A DNA stretch of 52,412 nucleotides from Parafrankia irregularis (GTDB lineage Bacteria; Actinomycetota; Actinomycetes; Frankiales; Frankiaceae), in the NCBI RefSeq assembly GCF_001536285.1, contig NZ_FAOZ01000045.1:1-52412 (forward strand), given 5' to 3'. Below the pieces are notes generated by a model that worked only from the letters and a program-made list of their open reading frames with translations, was not told the DNA's origin and did not search any database. The position numbers and the translations under genes are program-made. Shown piece by piece: positions 26,309 through 34,302 of the stretch; position 1 is the stretch's first letter, and the number at the start of each line of letters is the position of its first letter.

Positions 26309-26555
26309 TTCAGGCACATTCCCTCCGTCTTGGTGGGCAGGTCCGAAGAGTTCTTTGGCTGGCATTGGAATGAAACCGCGAGGGCCTCGCCGGAAAGTTT
26401 CCCCCGTATGAACAGACATCGAATCCATGGTGCGCCGCCAACCATCGAGGTGATTGGCGTGAAGCAGCCAAAGCCCGCGTTTCCGGCAGACGATTACCCT
26501 CGACTGCCCGCGGAGAATCCAGGTGACCAAAACGCCTGGATTATTGGGGCGGCCG

Positions 26556-27083
26556 CTACCCGGCCATCATCGGCCTATGGCGCAACGGCTGTTCGGTCAT
26601 CTCGGCGACGGCCTCGTCAGTGATCCGGGAGATCGTGTCCTTCGACACCGACGCGCCGTAGACCTCGGCGAAACGCACGGAGATCTCGCCGGTGGTCAGC
26701 CCGCGGGCGGCCAGGGACAGCGCACGATCTGATCGATGCCGTTCAACCGGCGCTTCCTTTTACGCACGATCACCGGCTCGAAACTGGCGGCACGGTCCCG
26801 AGGAACATCGATCTCGACCGGGCCGATCTCCGTCAGGACCGTCGTCGTCCGGATCCCGTTCCGGGAGTTCCCGTTGTCACGGCCCGCAGGGTCGTGCTTG
26901 TCGTAACCCAGGCGCGCTCATCTCCGCTTCCAAAGCGGCTTCGAGCACGGTCTTCGCCAGCCCGGTCAGCAGCCCACCGGGCCCGACGAGGTCCACGCCC
27001 TCGGCACGGGCCTTCGCGATGGGCTCGGCGGCCAGCTGCTGGTGATCGATCGGGGTCGGCATGGGATCGAGCGTCTCGCCCAT
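26556..27083 (-). pseudogene. IS256-family transposase remnant
   Basis: Reading on the minus strand from ATG 27083, DLVGPGGLLTGLAKTVLEAAL and the following residues match the N-terminus of Mutator/IS256-type transposases. A first frameshift after EAEMS (about 26915) moves the frame to GYDKHDPAG...GNSRNG and TVLTEIGPVEIDVPRDR. A second near 26718 moves it to SLAARGLTTGEI and GASVSKDTISRITDEAV. Homology stops near 26570, so the whole catalytic C-terminal part is gone. No terminal inverted repeats were recognised. The gap 26309-26555 holds nothing else I can name. Confidence 0.85.
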
Positions 27084-27128
27084 GATCAGATCTCACCAGG
27101 TGGGTCGGGCGTCCGCGACGCGGCGCCG

Positions 27129-28139
27129 TCAGGTCCGTGCTGGAAATGCCGCCAGCTCGGTCACCTCCCGCAGGGTGCGGGTTCCGGGTGACAGGCGGCG
27201 TGCGTCCGCCTCGCCGAGCACCCGCTGCAGTGCGGCGTTGACCGGGGTCGGGACGCCGTGCAGCCGGCCCAGCAGCACGATCTCGCCGTTCAGAAAGTCG
27301 GCTTCGCTGGGTACGCCGCGGGCGAAGCTCTGCCAGGTGGACTGCCGGCCCGACACGACGCCCGAGTTCGGATCGATCCCGAACGTGGAGAGGTCCTCCG
27401 TGCGTTCCGCGGCGGTGTCGGCGACCGAGAGACCGGCGGCCTCGAACACGGCTCGGGCCTCCGCGACGAGGCGCTGGCCGAGGGCTGACCGCTCCTCGTC
27501 ATCGTCGCCGGCCAAGACCTCCAGCCCGTTGCGCACGCTGTGCAGCAGCTTCGCAGCCTTCCAGCGGGTGACGTCGTCCGTGAGCTGGACGATGTACCCC
27601 GCACGGCGCAGGTCGGCCGCGACGCCCTCCAGTGCCGGGTCGGTGCCACGCGGTGCGCCACCGACGGTGAGGACGCCGATCGCGTCACGCGCACCCGAGC
27701 GCACCTCGCCGACGTTGTGGTAGTGGGCACTGGTGAGGATCGTGCCGCCGAGCACCCGCGCGAACCGGCGCAGCGCGATGCGGTCGGCGTCGAGGCCGTT
27801 CTGCAGGGTCAGCAACGGAAGCTCGGCCGCGACCCCCGGCCCGCCGTCGAGGTCGACCGGCCGCCACGCCCAGGTTCGCACGGCGGCCTCGGCGTCCTGC
27901 ACCTTCGTGGCGAGCACGAGCAGGTCACCGCCGCGCAGGTCGACCTCGTCGGGGTCTGACGCGGTGGACACACGCACGGTCCGCGGTTCGCCGTGCTGCA
28001 CATACCGCAGGCCGTCCTCACGTATCCGCCGGATGTGCTCTCCGCGGCCGACCAGCACGTGGTCGATGCCCGCTTCGGTGAGCTGGGCGGCGAGCATGGC
28101 GCCCACCGCGCCCGCCCCGATGATGATGTAACGGGTCAC
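27129..28139 (-). CDS. Ketopantoate reductase (ApbA/PanE)-family protein
   Basis: The product is 336 aa. IIIGAGAVGAMLAAQL is the N-terminal NADP-binding loop. LLVLATKVQDAEAA contains the conserved lysine of the family. TLQNGLD carries the asparagine, and a C-terminal helical domain holds RWKAAKLLHSVRNGLE. Family members reduce 2-oxo groups such as ketopantoate, but many actinobacterial paralogues have other substrates. No other pantothenate genes are nearby, so panE is not assigned. The gene has its own promoter region and lies downstream of the SDR gene on the same strand after about 240 bases. It ends next to the IS256 remnant. Confidence 0.85.
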   Translation of the reverse strand: MTRYIIIGAGAVGAMLAAQLTEAGIDHVLVGRGEHIRRIREDGLRYVQHGEPRTVRVSTASDPDEVDLRGGDLLVLATKVQDAEAAVRTWAWRPVDLDGGPGVAAELPLLTLQNGLDADRIALRRFARVLGGTILTSAHYHNVGEVRSGARDAIGVLTVGGAPRGTDPALEGVAADLRRAGYIVQLTDDVTRWKAAKLLHSVRNGLEVLAGDDDEERSALGQRLVAEARAVFEAAGLSVADTAAERTEDLSTFGIDPNSGVVSGRQSTWQSFARGVPSEADFLNGEIVLLGRLHGVPTPVNAALQRVLGEADARRLSPGTRTLREVTELAAFPART

Positions 28140-28303
28140 CTGTGTGATCCTGCGTCAGGAAGATCCGCCACGTCCAACGACGAAGCCCGATGACGACCCA
28201 TCATCTTTCCCGATGGATGCGGGCCCTTCTCCCAGGCAGACACGAGGCCCCGGCGACGGCCGCCCTCCCCGGCGGACCGCCGCCCGGGCCCGCGGCCCGG
28301 GCG

Positions 28304-28383
28304 GGTTACCAGCTCAGCTGGTTACCGGCCCAGCGGGTTAGCGGCTCAGCTGGTTAGCGGCTCAGCTGGTTACCTGCTCAGTG
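28304..28383. repeat. Stop-codon-spanning tandem repeat, locus 4
   Basis: Five 16-bp units without gaps (28304, 28320, 28336, 28352, 28368) have the plus-strand consensus GGTTASCGGCTCAGCT. Units three and four are identical. The unit at 28368-28383 holds the TGA stop (28378-28380) of the SDR gene. Since 16 is not a multiple of three, the TGA carried by most copies falls in successive reading frames. Confidence 0.92.
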
Positions 28384-29241
28384 CAGCGGGTTCTTGGCGG
28401 GAACGGCCGCCGACATGTCGGTGATCTCCGCCCAGCGGTCGGCGACCTCGGCCAGAGTCGGGGGCTGCTCGAACTGCACACCGGCGTTCTGGAACAGCTG
28501 GACCCGCTGTACGAGCCCACCGCCGAGGACGAGGACCGAGCCGGTGTCGGTGCACTCATCGGTCATCAGCTGGGTCACGACGGGCGCGACGAACGCGGTC
28601 GAAAGCTTGGCGAGAAGGTCGGCGGAGGCGATGTCGGCGGTCATCCGGGTCGCGGCGATCGGGGCGATCGCGTTGGCGGTGATGTCGTACTTCGCGCCCT
28701 CGATCGACAGGGTGTTGATGAGACCGACCAGGCCCATCTTCGCGGCGCCGTAGTTGGACTGGCCGAAGTTGCCGAACAGGCCGCTGGTCGAGGTGATCAC
28801 CACGATGCGCCCGTACCGCTGCTCGCGGAAGTGCGGCCACAGCGCGCGGGTGATGTTGTAACCGCCGTACAGGTGGACCTGGATGACGGCATCCCACTGC
28901 GCGTCGGTCATCTTCGCGTATGAGACGTCACGCAGGATCCCGGCGTTGCTGACCACGCCGTGCACGGCCCCGAAGGCGTCGAGGGCCGTCGCCACGATCG
29001 CGGCCGCGCCCTCGGCGGTGGCGACGCTGTCGTAGTTGGCGACCGCCTCCCCGCCGGCCTCCCGGATCTCGGCGACGACCTTGTCCGCCATCTCCGAGCC
29101 GGAGCCCGACCCGTCACGGGCACCGCCGAGGTCGTTGACGACAACCCGCGCTCCGTTCGCGGCGAGCAGCAGGGCGTACTCCCGGCCGAGCCCACCCCCG
29201 GCACCCGTGACGATGATTACGCGACCGTCGACTCCCGACAT
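28378..29241 (-). CDS. SDR dehydrogenase of the multifunctional-enzyme-2 (hydroxyacyl-CoA dehydrogenase) type
   Basis: The product is 287 aa. It opens GRVIIVTGAGGGLGREYALLL, and VVVNDLGGARDGSG with the long insertion after the second strand is typical of the peroxisomal MFE-2 / 17-beta-HSD4 SDR domain. The catalytic residues are the serine of ITSTSG, the tyrosine and lysine of NYGAAKMG, and asparagine in VSNAG. The C-terminal tail after 225 is also MFE-2-like. The probable role is oxidation of 3-hydroxyacyl-CoA in beta-oxidation of fatty or sterol side chains. ATG 29241 follows AGGAGG by five bases. An aldehyde dehydrogenase gene lies upstream on the same strand. Confidence 0.88.
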   Translation of the reverse strand: MSGVDGRVIIVTGAGGGLGREYALLLAANGARVVVNDLGGARDGSGSGSEMADKVVAEIREAGGEAVANYDSVATAEGAAAIVATALDAFGAVHGVVSNAGILRDVSYAKMTDAQWDAVIQVHLYGGYNITRALWPHFREQRYGRIVVITSTSGLFGNFGQSNYGAAKMGLVGLINTLSIEGAKYDITANAIAPIAATRMTADIASADLLAKLSTAFVAPVVTQLMTDECTDTGSVLVLGGGLVQRVQLFQNAGVQFEQPPTLAEVADRWAEITDMSAAVPAKNPLH

Positions 29242-29394
29242 CCCATCCTCCTGACACCCACGCCCCCGAACGCACCACTGCGTTCTGGCTCGGATGTTAG
29301 TTTCCGGACGTCGAGCAGGTACCGGGGCAGCGGCGCACAGCACACGGCATACGGCACACCCGAAACGCCAGCGCACGCCCACACCGCGGCGGGC

Positions 29395-29446
29395 GTCTCG
29401 CGGAGCCGGCGGATCACGGGAGCCTACGCACTCACAGGAGCCTGCG
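29395..29446. repeat. Stop-codon-spanning tandem repeat, locus 5
   Basis: Three units of 17, 17 and 18 bp (29395-29411, 29412-29428, 29429-29446) share YCRCRGGAGCCKRCG. The last unit contains the TGA stop (29432-29434) of the aldehyde dehydrogenase gene, and a partial fourth copy lies in its final codons. The middle unit also carries a TGA. Confidence 0.75.
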
Positions 29447-30832
29447 CAGGAGGCGTCGCGCCCGCTGCGTGTACGGCGGGTAGACGAACCGGAGGTCCGG
29501 CCGGTTGCTCCGGGCGAGGACCGCCTCGCGGTGGCTGAGCGTCTGGAAGCCCCACTCACCGTGGTAGGCCCCCATCCCGCTGGCGCCGACCCCGCCGAAC
29601 GGCAGCGACGGGACGAGACAGTGCACCGCGACATGGTTGATCACCGCGCCGCCGGCGGGGACCTGATCGACGACCCGCCGGGCCAGCGCCCGCGACCCGC
29701 TGAACACGTACACCGCGAGTGGCTTGTCGCCTCGGTTGACGTACCGCACCGCCTCCTCGACCGAGTCGACGCCGAGGACCGGCAGGATCGGGCCGAAGAT
29801 CTCCTCCCGCATCAGCGGCTCGTCGGTCCCGGGATCGACGACGACCGTCGGTTCGATCGTCAGCGCCGCCTCGTCGACCGCGCCACCGCTGACGATGGTG
29901 CCCTTGGTGGACTGCAGATAGCCCGCCAGCCGGTCGAACTGACGTGCGTTGACGATGCGCAGCCCGCCGGCCGCACCCGCGCGGAACTCCGCGATCGTGG
30001 CTATGATCCGCTCGAGGAGCCGGTCCTTGACCTGCTCGTCGACAAGGATGTAATCCGGCGCGATACAGGTCTGCCCGGAGTTCATCAGCTTCACCCAGAC
30101 GACCCGGCGCGCGACGACGTCCAGGTCGGCGTCCGGTGCCACGATCACCGGGCTCTTGCCGCCGAGCTCCAGGGTGACCGGGGTGAGGGTGCCCGCCGCC
30201 CCGGCCATGATCTTGCGGCCGATCTCCGTTCCGCCGGTGAACAGCGCATGGTCGAAGCCGGCCGCGAGCAGCCCCTGGGTAAGCTGCCCGTCGCCTTCCA
30301 CGACCCTGACGGCGTCGGCGTCGAGGTATTCGGGGATAAGCCGGGCCAGCAGAGCGGACGTCGCCGGAGCCAGCTCTGACGGTTTGACGACGACACAGTT
30401 GCCCGCCGCGACCGCGGCGACCAGCGGCGCGAGGCACAGGTAGACGGGGTAGTTCCACGGCCCCACGACGAGCACGACGCCAAGCGGCTCGTACTGGACC
30501 CAGCCGGCCCCGGGCCACTGGTGCAGCGGAAGACGCTGGCGGCGCCGGCGCATCCACGACCGCAGGTGCCTGCGGGCGTACACGGCCTCGGCGCGGGACG
30601 ACCCGATGTCGGCGAGCCAGGCCTCCATCTCGCTGCGGCCCAGATCCTGCTCGAGCGCGCCCGCGAGATCGCTCTCCCGCTCGTCGAGCAGCCGGATCAC
30701 GGCATCGAGCTGGGCCAGCCGCCAGGCCACCGGCCTCGTGTGGCCGGTCGCGTGCAGGGCGCGCAGCGAGGTCACGAGCCCGGCGGGGTCCGGGGCCCCG
30801 GTGACGTCGTCGCCGAGGTGTCGGGTCGTCAT
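29432..30832 (-). CDS. Aldehyde dehydrogenase (class 3 / fatty aldehyde type)
   Basis: The product is 466 aa, the shorter length typical of class 3 and fatty aldehyde dehydrogenases. PLGVVLVVGPWNYPVYL begins the cofactor domain, LFTGGTEIGRKI is the NAD loop, and VTLELGGKSPVIV contains the general-base glutamate. NSGQTCIAPDYI gives the catalytic cysteine, and EEIFGPILPVL and PFGGVGASGMG are late motifs. It oxidises medium- to long-chain aldehydes to acids, which would supply the acyl-CoA pathways nearby. ATG 30832 has CGGAG just upstream. It is divergent from the NmrA-like gene. The C-terminus is very basic (RARRLLRRLL). Confidence 0.9.
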   Translation of the reverse strand: MTTRHLGDDVTGAPDPAGLVTSLRALHATGHTRPVAWRLAQLDAVIRLLDERESDLAGALEQDLGRSEMEAWLADIGSSRAEAVYARRHLRSWMRRRRQRLPLHQWPGAGWVQYEPLGVVLVVGPWNYPVYLCLAPLVAAVAAGNCVVVKPSELAPATSALLARLIPEYLDADAVRVVEGDGQLTQGLLAAGFDHALFTGGTEIGRKIMAGAAGTLTPVTLELGGKSPVIVAPDADLDVVARRVVWVKLMNSGQTCIAPDYILVDEQVKDRLLERIIATIAEFRAGAAGGLRIVNARQFDRLAGYLQSTKGTIVSGGAVDEAALTIEPTVVVDPGTDEPLMREEIFGPILPVLGVDSVEEAVRYVNRGDKPLAVYVFSGSRALARRVVDQVPAGGAVINHVAVHCLVPSLPFGGVGASGMGAYHGEWGFQTLSHREAVLARSNRPDLRFVYPPYTQRARRLLRRLL

Positions 30833-31082
30833 GAAGCACTCCGGGACGAGGACGAGGAGGTCACGTGGTCGGGCGCCATGCCCTCGACGCCCATCATCCG
30901 GCACGGACGTCCAGATGCCTCCGGGTGCGGGCGCACAGGGTGTTGATCAACCATTCCACAAATCGGAATCCGGGACGCGGGTTCGTCCAACCTGAGGACA
31001 GGAGCTGACCTCAGCGGGCGCCACGCTGGGTCTCGACCCCACCGAGGCGCGCCGAGGCGCACATCCACAGGAGACACAGCCC

Positions 31083-31943
31083 ATGACCATCCTCGTCACC
31101 GGTGCCACCGGCGCCGTCGGCAGCCACCTTGTCAACGCCCTGCTCGATCAGGGCGAGACCGTGCGCGCACTCAGCCGCGATCCCGGGAAGGTGTCGCTGC
31201 CCGCCGCCGTCGAGGCCGTCGCAGGTGATCTCGGCGACGCCTCCACCCTCGGCGACCTGGTGTTCGGCGGGGTGCGGCAGGCCTTCGTGTTCCCCGCCGA
31301 AAGCGGAGTGGAGGCGTTCATGACCGCGGCGATCGCCGCCGGCGTGGAACGTTTCGTCGTGCTCTCCTCACTCGCCGCGGCGAAAGAGCATGCCCGCGAC
31401 GAGGGCTCGGCGAGCCAGCTCCACCACACGGCGATCGAGGCGGCCGTGACCTCGCGCACCGATGCCTGGACGATCCTGCGCCCAGGCACCTTCGCCAACA
31501 ACCTGCTCGCCTGGGCGTGGCCGACCAGGAACGGCTGGCCGATCCGCGCACCGTACCTGCGGTCCACCCAGGCGCCGATCCACGAGGCGGACATCGCGGA
31601 CGCGGCCGCGGCGGCACTGCTGCGCGACGCCCTGATCGGCCGGGCGATCCCGCTCACCGGCCCACAGTCGCTGACCCGCGCCGAGCAGATCGCCGCCATC
31701 GGCGCGGGCATCGGCCACGAGCTGCGGTCCGTCGAGATCACCCCCGAGGAGTTCCGCGCCGACGTCGGCGAGTTCATCCCGGAGCCGATCGTCGCGATGC
31801 TGCTCGCCTACTGGCATGACACCCTCACCGAACCGGACCGCGTGCGGCCGGGCGTCACCGAGCTGACCGGCCGACCCGGCCGCACGCTCGTACAGTGGGC
31901 ACACGATCACCGCACCGATTTCGCCTCCGTCACGGAGCGGTGA
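31083..31943 (+). CDS. NmrA-like atypical SDR (NAD(P)H-binding protein)
   Basis: The product is 286 aa. The cofactor loop is ILVTGATGAVGSHLV. VVLSSLAAAKEH and TILRPGTFANNLL are hallmark blocks of the NmrA/azoreductase-type atypical SDRs, which often sense redox state or reduce quinones rather than act as classical dehydrogenases. No YxxxK is in the usual place. AGGAG lies about a dozen bases before ATG 31083. It is divergent from the aldehyde dehydrogenase across a 250-base gap. The 318 bases downstream, to the tRNA, hold no gene I can support. Confidence 0.85.
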   Translation: MTILVTGATGAVGSHLVNALLDQGETVRALSRDPGKVSLPAAVEAVAGDLGDASTLGDLVFGGVRQAFVFPAESGVEAFMTAAIAAGVERFVVLSSLAAAKEHARDEGSASQLHHTAIEAAVTSRTDAWTILRPGTFANNLLAWAWPTRNGWPIRAPYLRSTQAPIHEADIADAAAAALLRDALIGRAIPLTGPQSLTRAEQIAAIGAGIGHELRSVEITPEEFRADVGEFIPEPIVAMLLAYWHDTLTEPDRVRPGVTELTGRPGRTLVQWAHDHRTDFASVTER

Positions 31944-32261
31944 CGTCCTCCGCCGCACATCTTCGGCCAAAGGCAACGGCGACGGCGGGTGCGGTCGTGG
32001 TTCCGCGTTGCTCGACGACGAGCGACGCCGGCGGACCCGCCCACGTCCGCCACGTCGTCACCGAGCTCGTCGTCGCCGAGGTCAACGTTCACACGAGCTG
32101 CGTCCGGGACGCCCCAGGAGCACATCAACGCGCGATGTCAAGGCCCCGACGCGATCTCTGGATCGGCGCTTGATCCTCTGGTGGCCGGGCGTAGCGTCAG
32201 ACGCCCCCGCGAGCGTGTAGAGTCATCCTCGGTTCGGGCGAGCAGCCCAGAACCACCACTC

Positions 32262-32346
32262 GTCCGGGTGGCGGAATGGCAGACGCGCTAGCTTGAGGTG
32301 CTAGTGCCCTTTAACGGGCGTGGGGGTTCAAGTCCCCCCTCGGACA
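32262..32346 (+). tRNA. tRNA-Leu (GAG)
   Basis: An 85-base cloverleaf is visible. The acceptor GTCCGGG pairs with CTCGGAC (one G-T), discriminator A at 32346. The anticodon stem CTAGC/GCTAG encloses loop TTGAGGT with anticodon GAG. A long variable arm (TGCCCTTTAACGGGCG) is typical of leucine tRNAs. The T arm is GGGGGTTCAAGTCCCCC. CCA is not encoded. The 3' 19 bases overlap, antisense, the end of the serine integrase gene, so this is the insertion site of the neighbouring element. Confidence 0.95.
32328..32346. other. Probable left attachment site (attL) core in the tRNA 3' end
   Basis: The overlap between the tRNA-Leu 3' end and the integrase stop region is where an element that rebuilds the tRNA would cross over. 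I did not find a second copy of the T-arm/acceptor sequence to the right within the window, so the core length is unknown and the partner site is probably outside. Confidence 0.5.
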
Positions 32347-33998
32347 CGTTCCATTACCCCACGGTAACTTGTGTCGATCTTCATGTCGGCCCTTACCGTG
32401 GAGGTCGTGGGGTGGTAGGTCAGGCGTAGCTGGAGTGAGCGGTACAGATCCGCCTTCTCTGCCGGCTCCGCTTCCGCCAAGGCGCTGGCGATGTCGCCCA
32501 GCGACTCCACGATCTCACTGATCTCCTCGCGTGTCAGCTTCCCTGTGTCGTTCTTGTTTGCCTCACGCAGCTCCCGCTCGGCGGCGGTCTTCTCGGCCTG
32601 TGCCTGGGCGATCCATCCGGTCACGACCACCGGGTCGGCCCCCGCGTCCAGGGCGGCCCGGTACCTCGTGAGTTTGGCGTTGACTTCCTCGATCGTCTGG
32701 CGGGCGCGCTGGACGGCCCGATCGTCCTCGGAGGGACCCTCCTGCGCGGCCACCATGGCGTCCAGGGTCTCGGCCAGCCGGGGTGGCCTGAGCGTGTCCG
32801 CGAGCCACCTGTCGAGCGCGGGGACGAGGACGTCCTCGCGGACGTAGACGTTCGCCTGATGCGCGATCGTGTTGGCCAGGGCGTATTCCTGTGGGTAGCG
32901 GCACCGGTAGTAGGCCTCCCCGCGGACAGTGTGGCCCTGCATCTTGCGATCGCAGACACCGCAGTGAACCGCGCCGCGCAGGGCGTACGGCTGGCGTGTC
33001 CGCGGGGTCTTCTGGTCACCTGCTCCTCTCCCCCGGCCGGCGAGAAGCTGCTGCGCCTGGGTGAACGTCTCGATGTCGATGATCTCCGGGTGGACCGCCT
33101 CCTCCGACCAGATCCACGTCTCCGCGGAGTTCCACCGCAGCTTGGTGGTGTGGCCGAGGCTGACATCCTCGACGTCGAGGAGCACCTCGTCCTTACGCTG
33201 GCGGTTCCAGACCTGCCGCCCGGTGTAGCGGGGGTTCGTCAGGATCGCCCGGACGGCCCCCTTCGACCACGCCTTCCCGCTGCGATGGCTGTTACGGGCA
33301 GGATCATGGGCGGACGGACTGGGGATGCCGTCCCTCGTCAGTCCTTCCGCGATCGCGAAGATGCCGCGGCTGCGGAGGAACTCGACGAAGATCCGAACGA
33401 CGACGGGTACGGCCACCTCGTCCAGTGCGAGGCCGTGGAGCTGCCGGCCGTCAGCGGCCTTGGACGGGTTCGGATGCGGGCCCAGATCGATCAGCCGATA
33501 GCCGTACGGGGGTCTGCCGCCGAGGAAGCGGCCTTCCACCTTGGCCTGGGCGGCCATCGCCGCGCGCACCCGCACCTTTACCCGGTTGCGTTCCCCTTTG
33601 GACATCCCACCGAACACCGACATGATGAGGTCGTGGGCCTCGTTGTCGGGATCGATCGGCCCACCGACCTCGGGTACCCACAGGGGTACCTGGTAGTGAC
33701 TGAACAGTGGGAAGACAAGGCCGAACTGGTTACCGTAGAAGGCGCGCTGCGGCTCACCGATGACCACCGCCTCGAATCCGCGGCGAGGATCTTTAAGGTC
33801 CTGGAGGAGTTTGTTGGCCATGGGGCGCCGCTGCCAGGGAAGGGCGCGGGACTGGCCGGCGTCGAAGTATTCCGCGACGATCTCACCGCCATGTGGCTCG
33901 ATCAGCGCCTTGGCCCGGTTCATCTGCCACGCCCGCGAGGACTCGGGATCCTGGTTGTCCTCCGTGGAGCATCGACCCTCGAACGCGAACCTGATCAT
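32328..33998 (-). CDS. Large serine recombinase (integrase of the element)
   Basis: The product is 556 aa. The N-terminal resolvase domain carries S11 in GRCSTED as the likely nucleophile and arginines in QSRALPWQRRP. The recombinase domain includes GRPPYGYRL, AIAEGLTRDGIPSP and ILTNPRYTGRQVWNR. A zinc ribbon follows with CGVCDRK and YRCRYP. A coiled-coil stretch (AQAEKTAAERELREANKND) precedes the tail. These are the domains of phiC31-like integrases in normal order. The last residues RGGT are encoded by the complement of the tRNA-Leu 3' end. ATG 33998 has GAGAGAGG upstream. The gene points toward the chromosome, as element-end integrases do. Confidence 0.92.
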   Translation of the reverse strand: MIRFAFEGRCSTEDNQDPESSRAWQMNRAKALIEPHGGEIVAEYFDAGQSRALPWQRRPMANKLLQDLKDPRRGFEAVVIGEPQRAFYGNQFGLVFPLFSHYQVPLWVPEVGGPIDPDNEAHDLIMSVFGGMSKGERNRVKVRVRAAMAAQAKVEGRFLGGRPPYGYRLIDLGPHPNPSKAADGRQLHGLALDEVAVPVVVRIFVEFLRSRGIFAIAEGLTRDGIPSPSAHDPARNSHRSGKAWSKGAVRAILTNPRYTGRQVWNRQRKDEVLLDVEDVSLGHTTKLRWNSAETWIWSEEAVHPEIIDIETFTQAQQLLAGRGRGAGDQKTPRTRQPYALRGAVHCGVCDRKMQGHTVRGEAYYRCRYPQEYALANTIAHQANVYVREDVLVPALDRWLADTLRPPRLAETLDAMVAAQEGPSEDDRAVQRARQTIEEVNAKLTRYRAALDAGADPVVVTGWIAQAQAEKTAAERELREANKNDTGKLTREEISEIVESLGDIASALAEAEPAEKADLYRSLQLRLTYHPTTSTVRADMKIDTSYRGVMERVRGGT

Positions 33999-34018
33999 CA
34001 GCGGATTCCTCTCTCTAG

Positions 34019-34156
34019 CTATTCCCTCGCCGTCGAGGTTCTGTCGTTATTTTTCGGCGGACCATCCCCGGTGGCGTGCCGCCGATGAATGATTCGGATC
34101 ACCCGCAGCAGGGACAGTGCGATTTGCGGCGTCATCTGCGGCGGACTGGGTGGCAT
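34019..34156 (-). CDS. Possible small basic protein upstream of the integrase
   Basis: A 45-residue frame from ATG 34156 ends 20 bases before the integrase start and includes LLRVIRIIHRR. AAGG lies about nine bases upstream. If real it could be a small accessory to the integrase, such as a directionality factor, but nothing in the sequence proves this. Otherwise the 304-base gap 33999-34302 appears noncoding and is AT-richer than its flanks. Confidence 0.25.
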   Translation of the reverse strand: MPPSPPQMTPQIALSLLRVIRIIHRRHATGDGPPKNNDRTSTARE

Positions 34157-34302
34157 GACGACGTGAACCTTGGTTTCACATTCTCCGCTTCGTTCGCCCG
34201 TCATCGTACGCATATTTCTTTGGCGTCTACGGAAGCCGCTGCGCGAACAGGGTACTTCCAGGCGATAACTGGGTGCGGGAATCGCTCGGACGTGTTCACC
34301 GA

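Noticed and set aside
28304-28383. CRISPR array
   Set aside because: The units are contiguous 16-bp repeats without unique spacers and there are no cas genes. No other array in the window has CRISPR spacing.
32170-32223. Promoter of the tRNA-Leu gene (TTGATC and TAGCGT, or TAGAGT)
   Set aside because: Several partial boxes are present but none gives a good -35/-10 pair with normal spacing, so none is listed.
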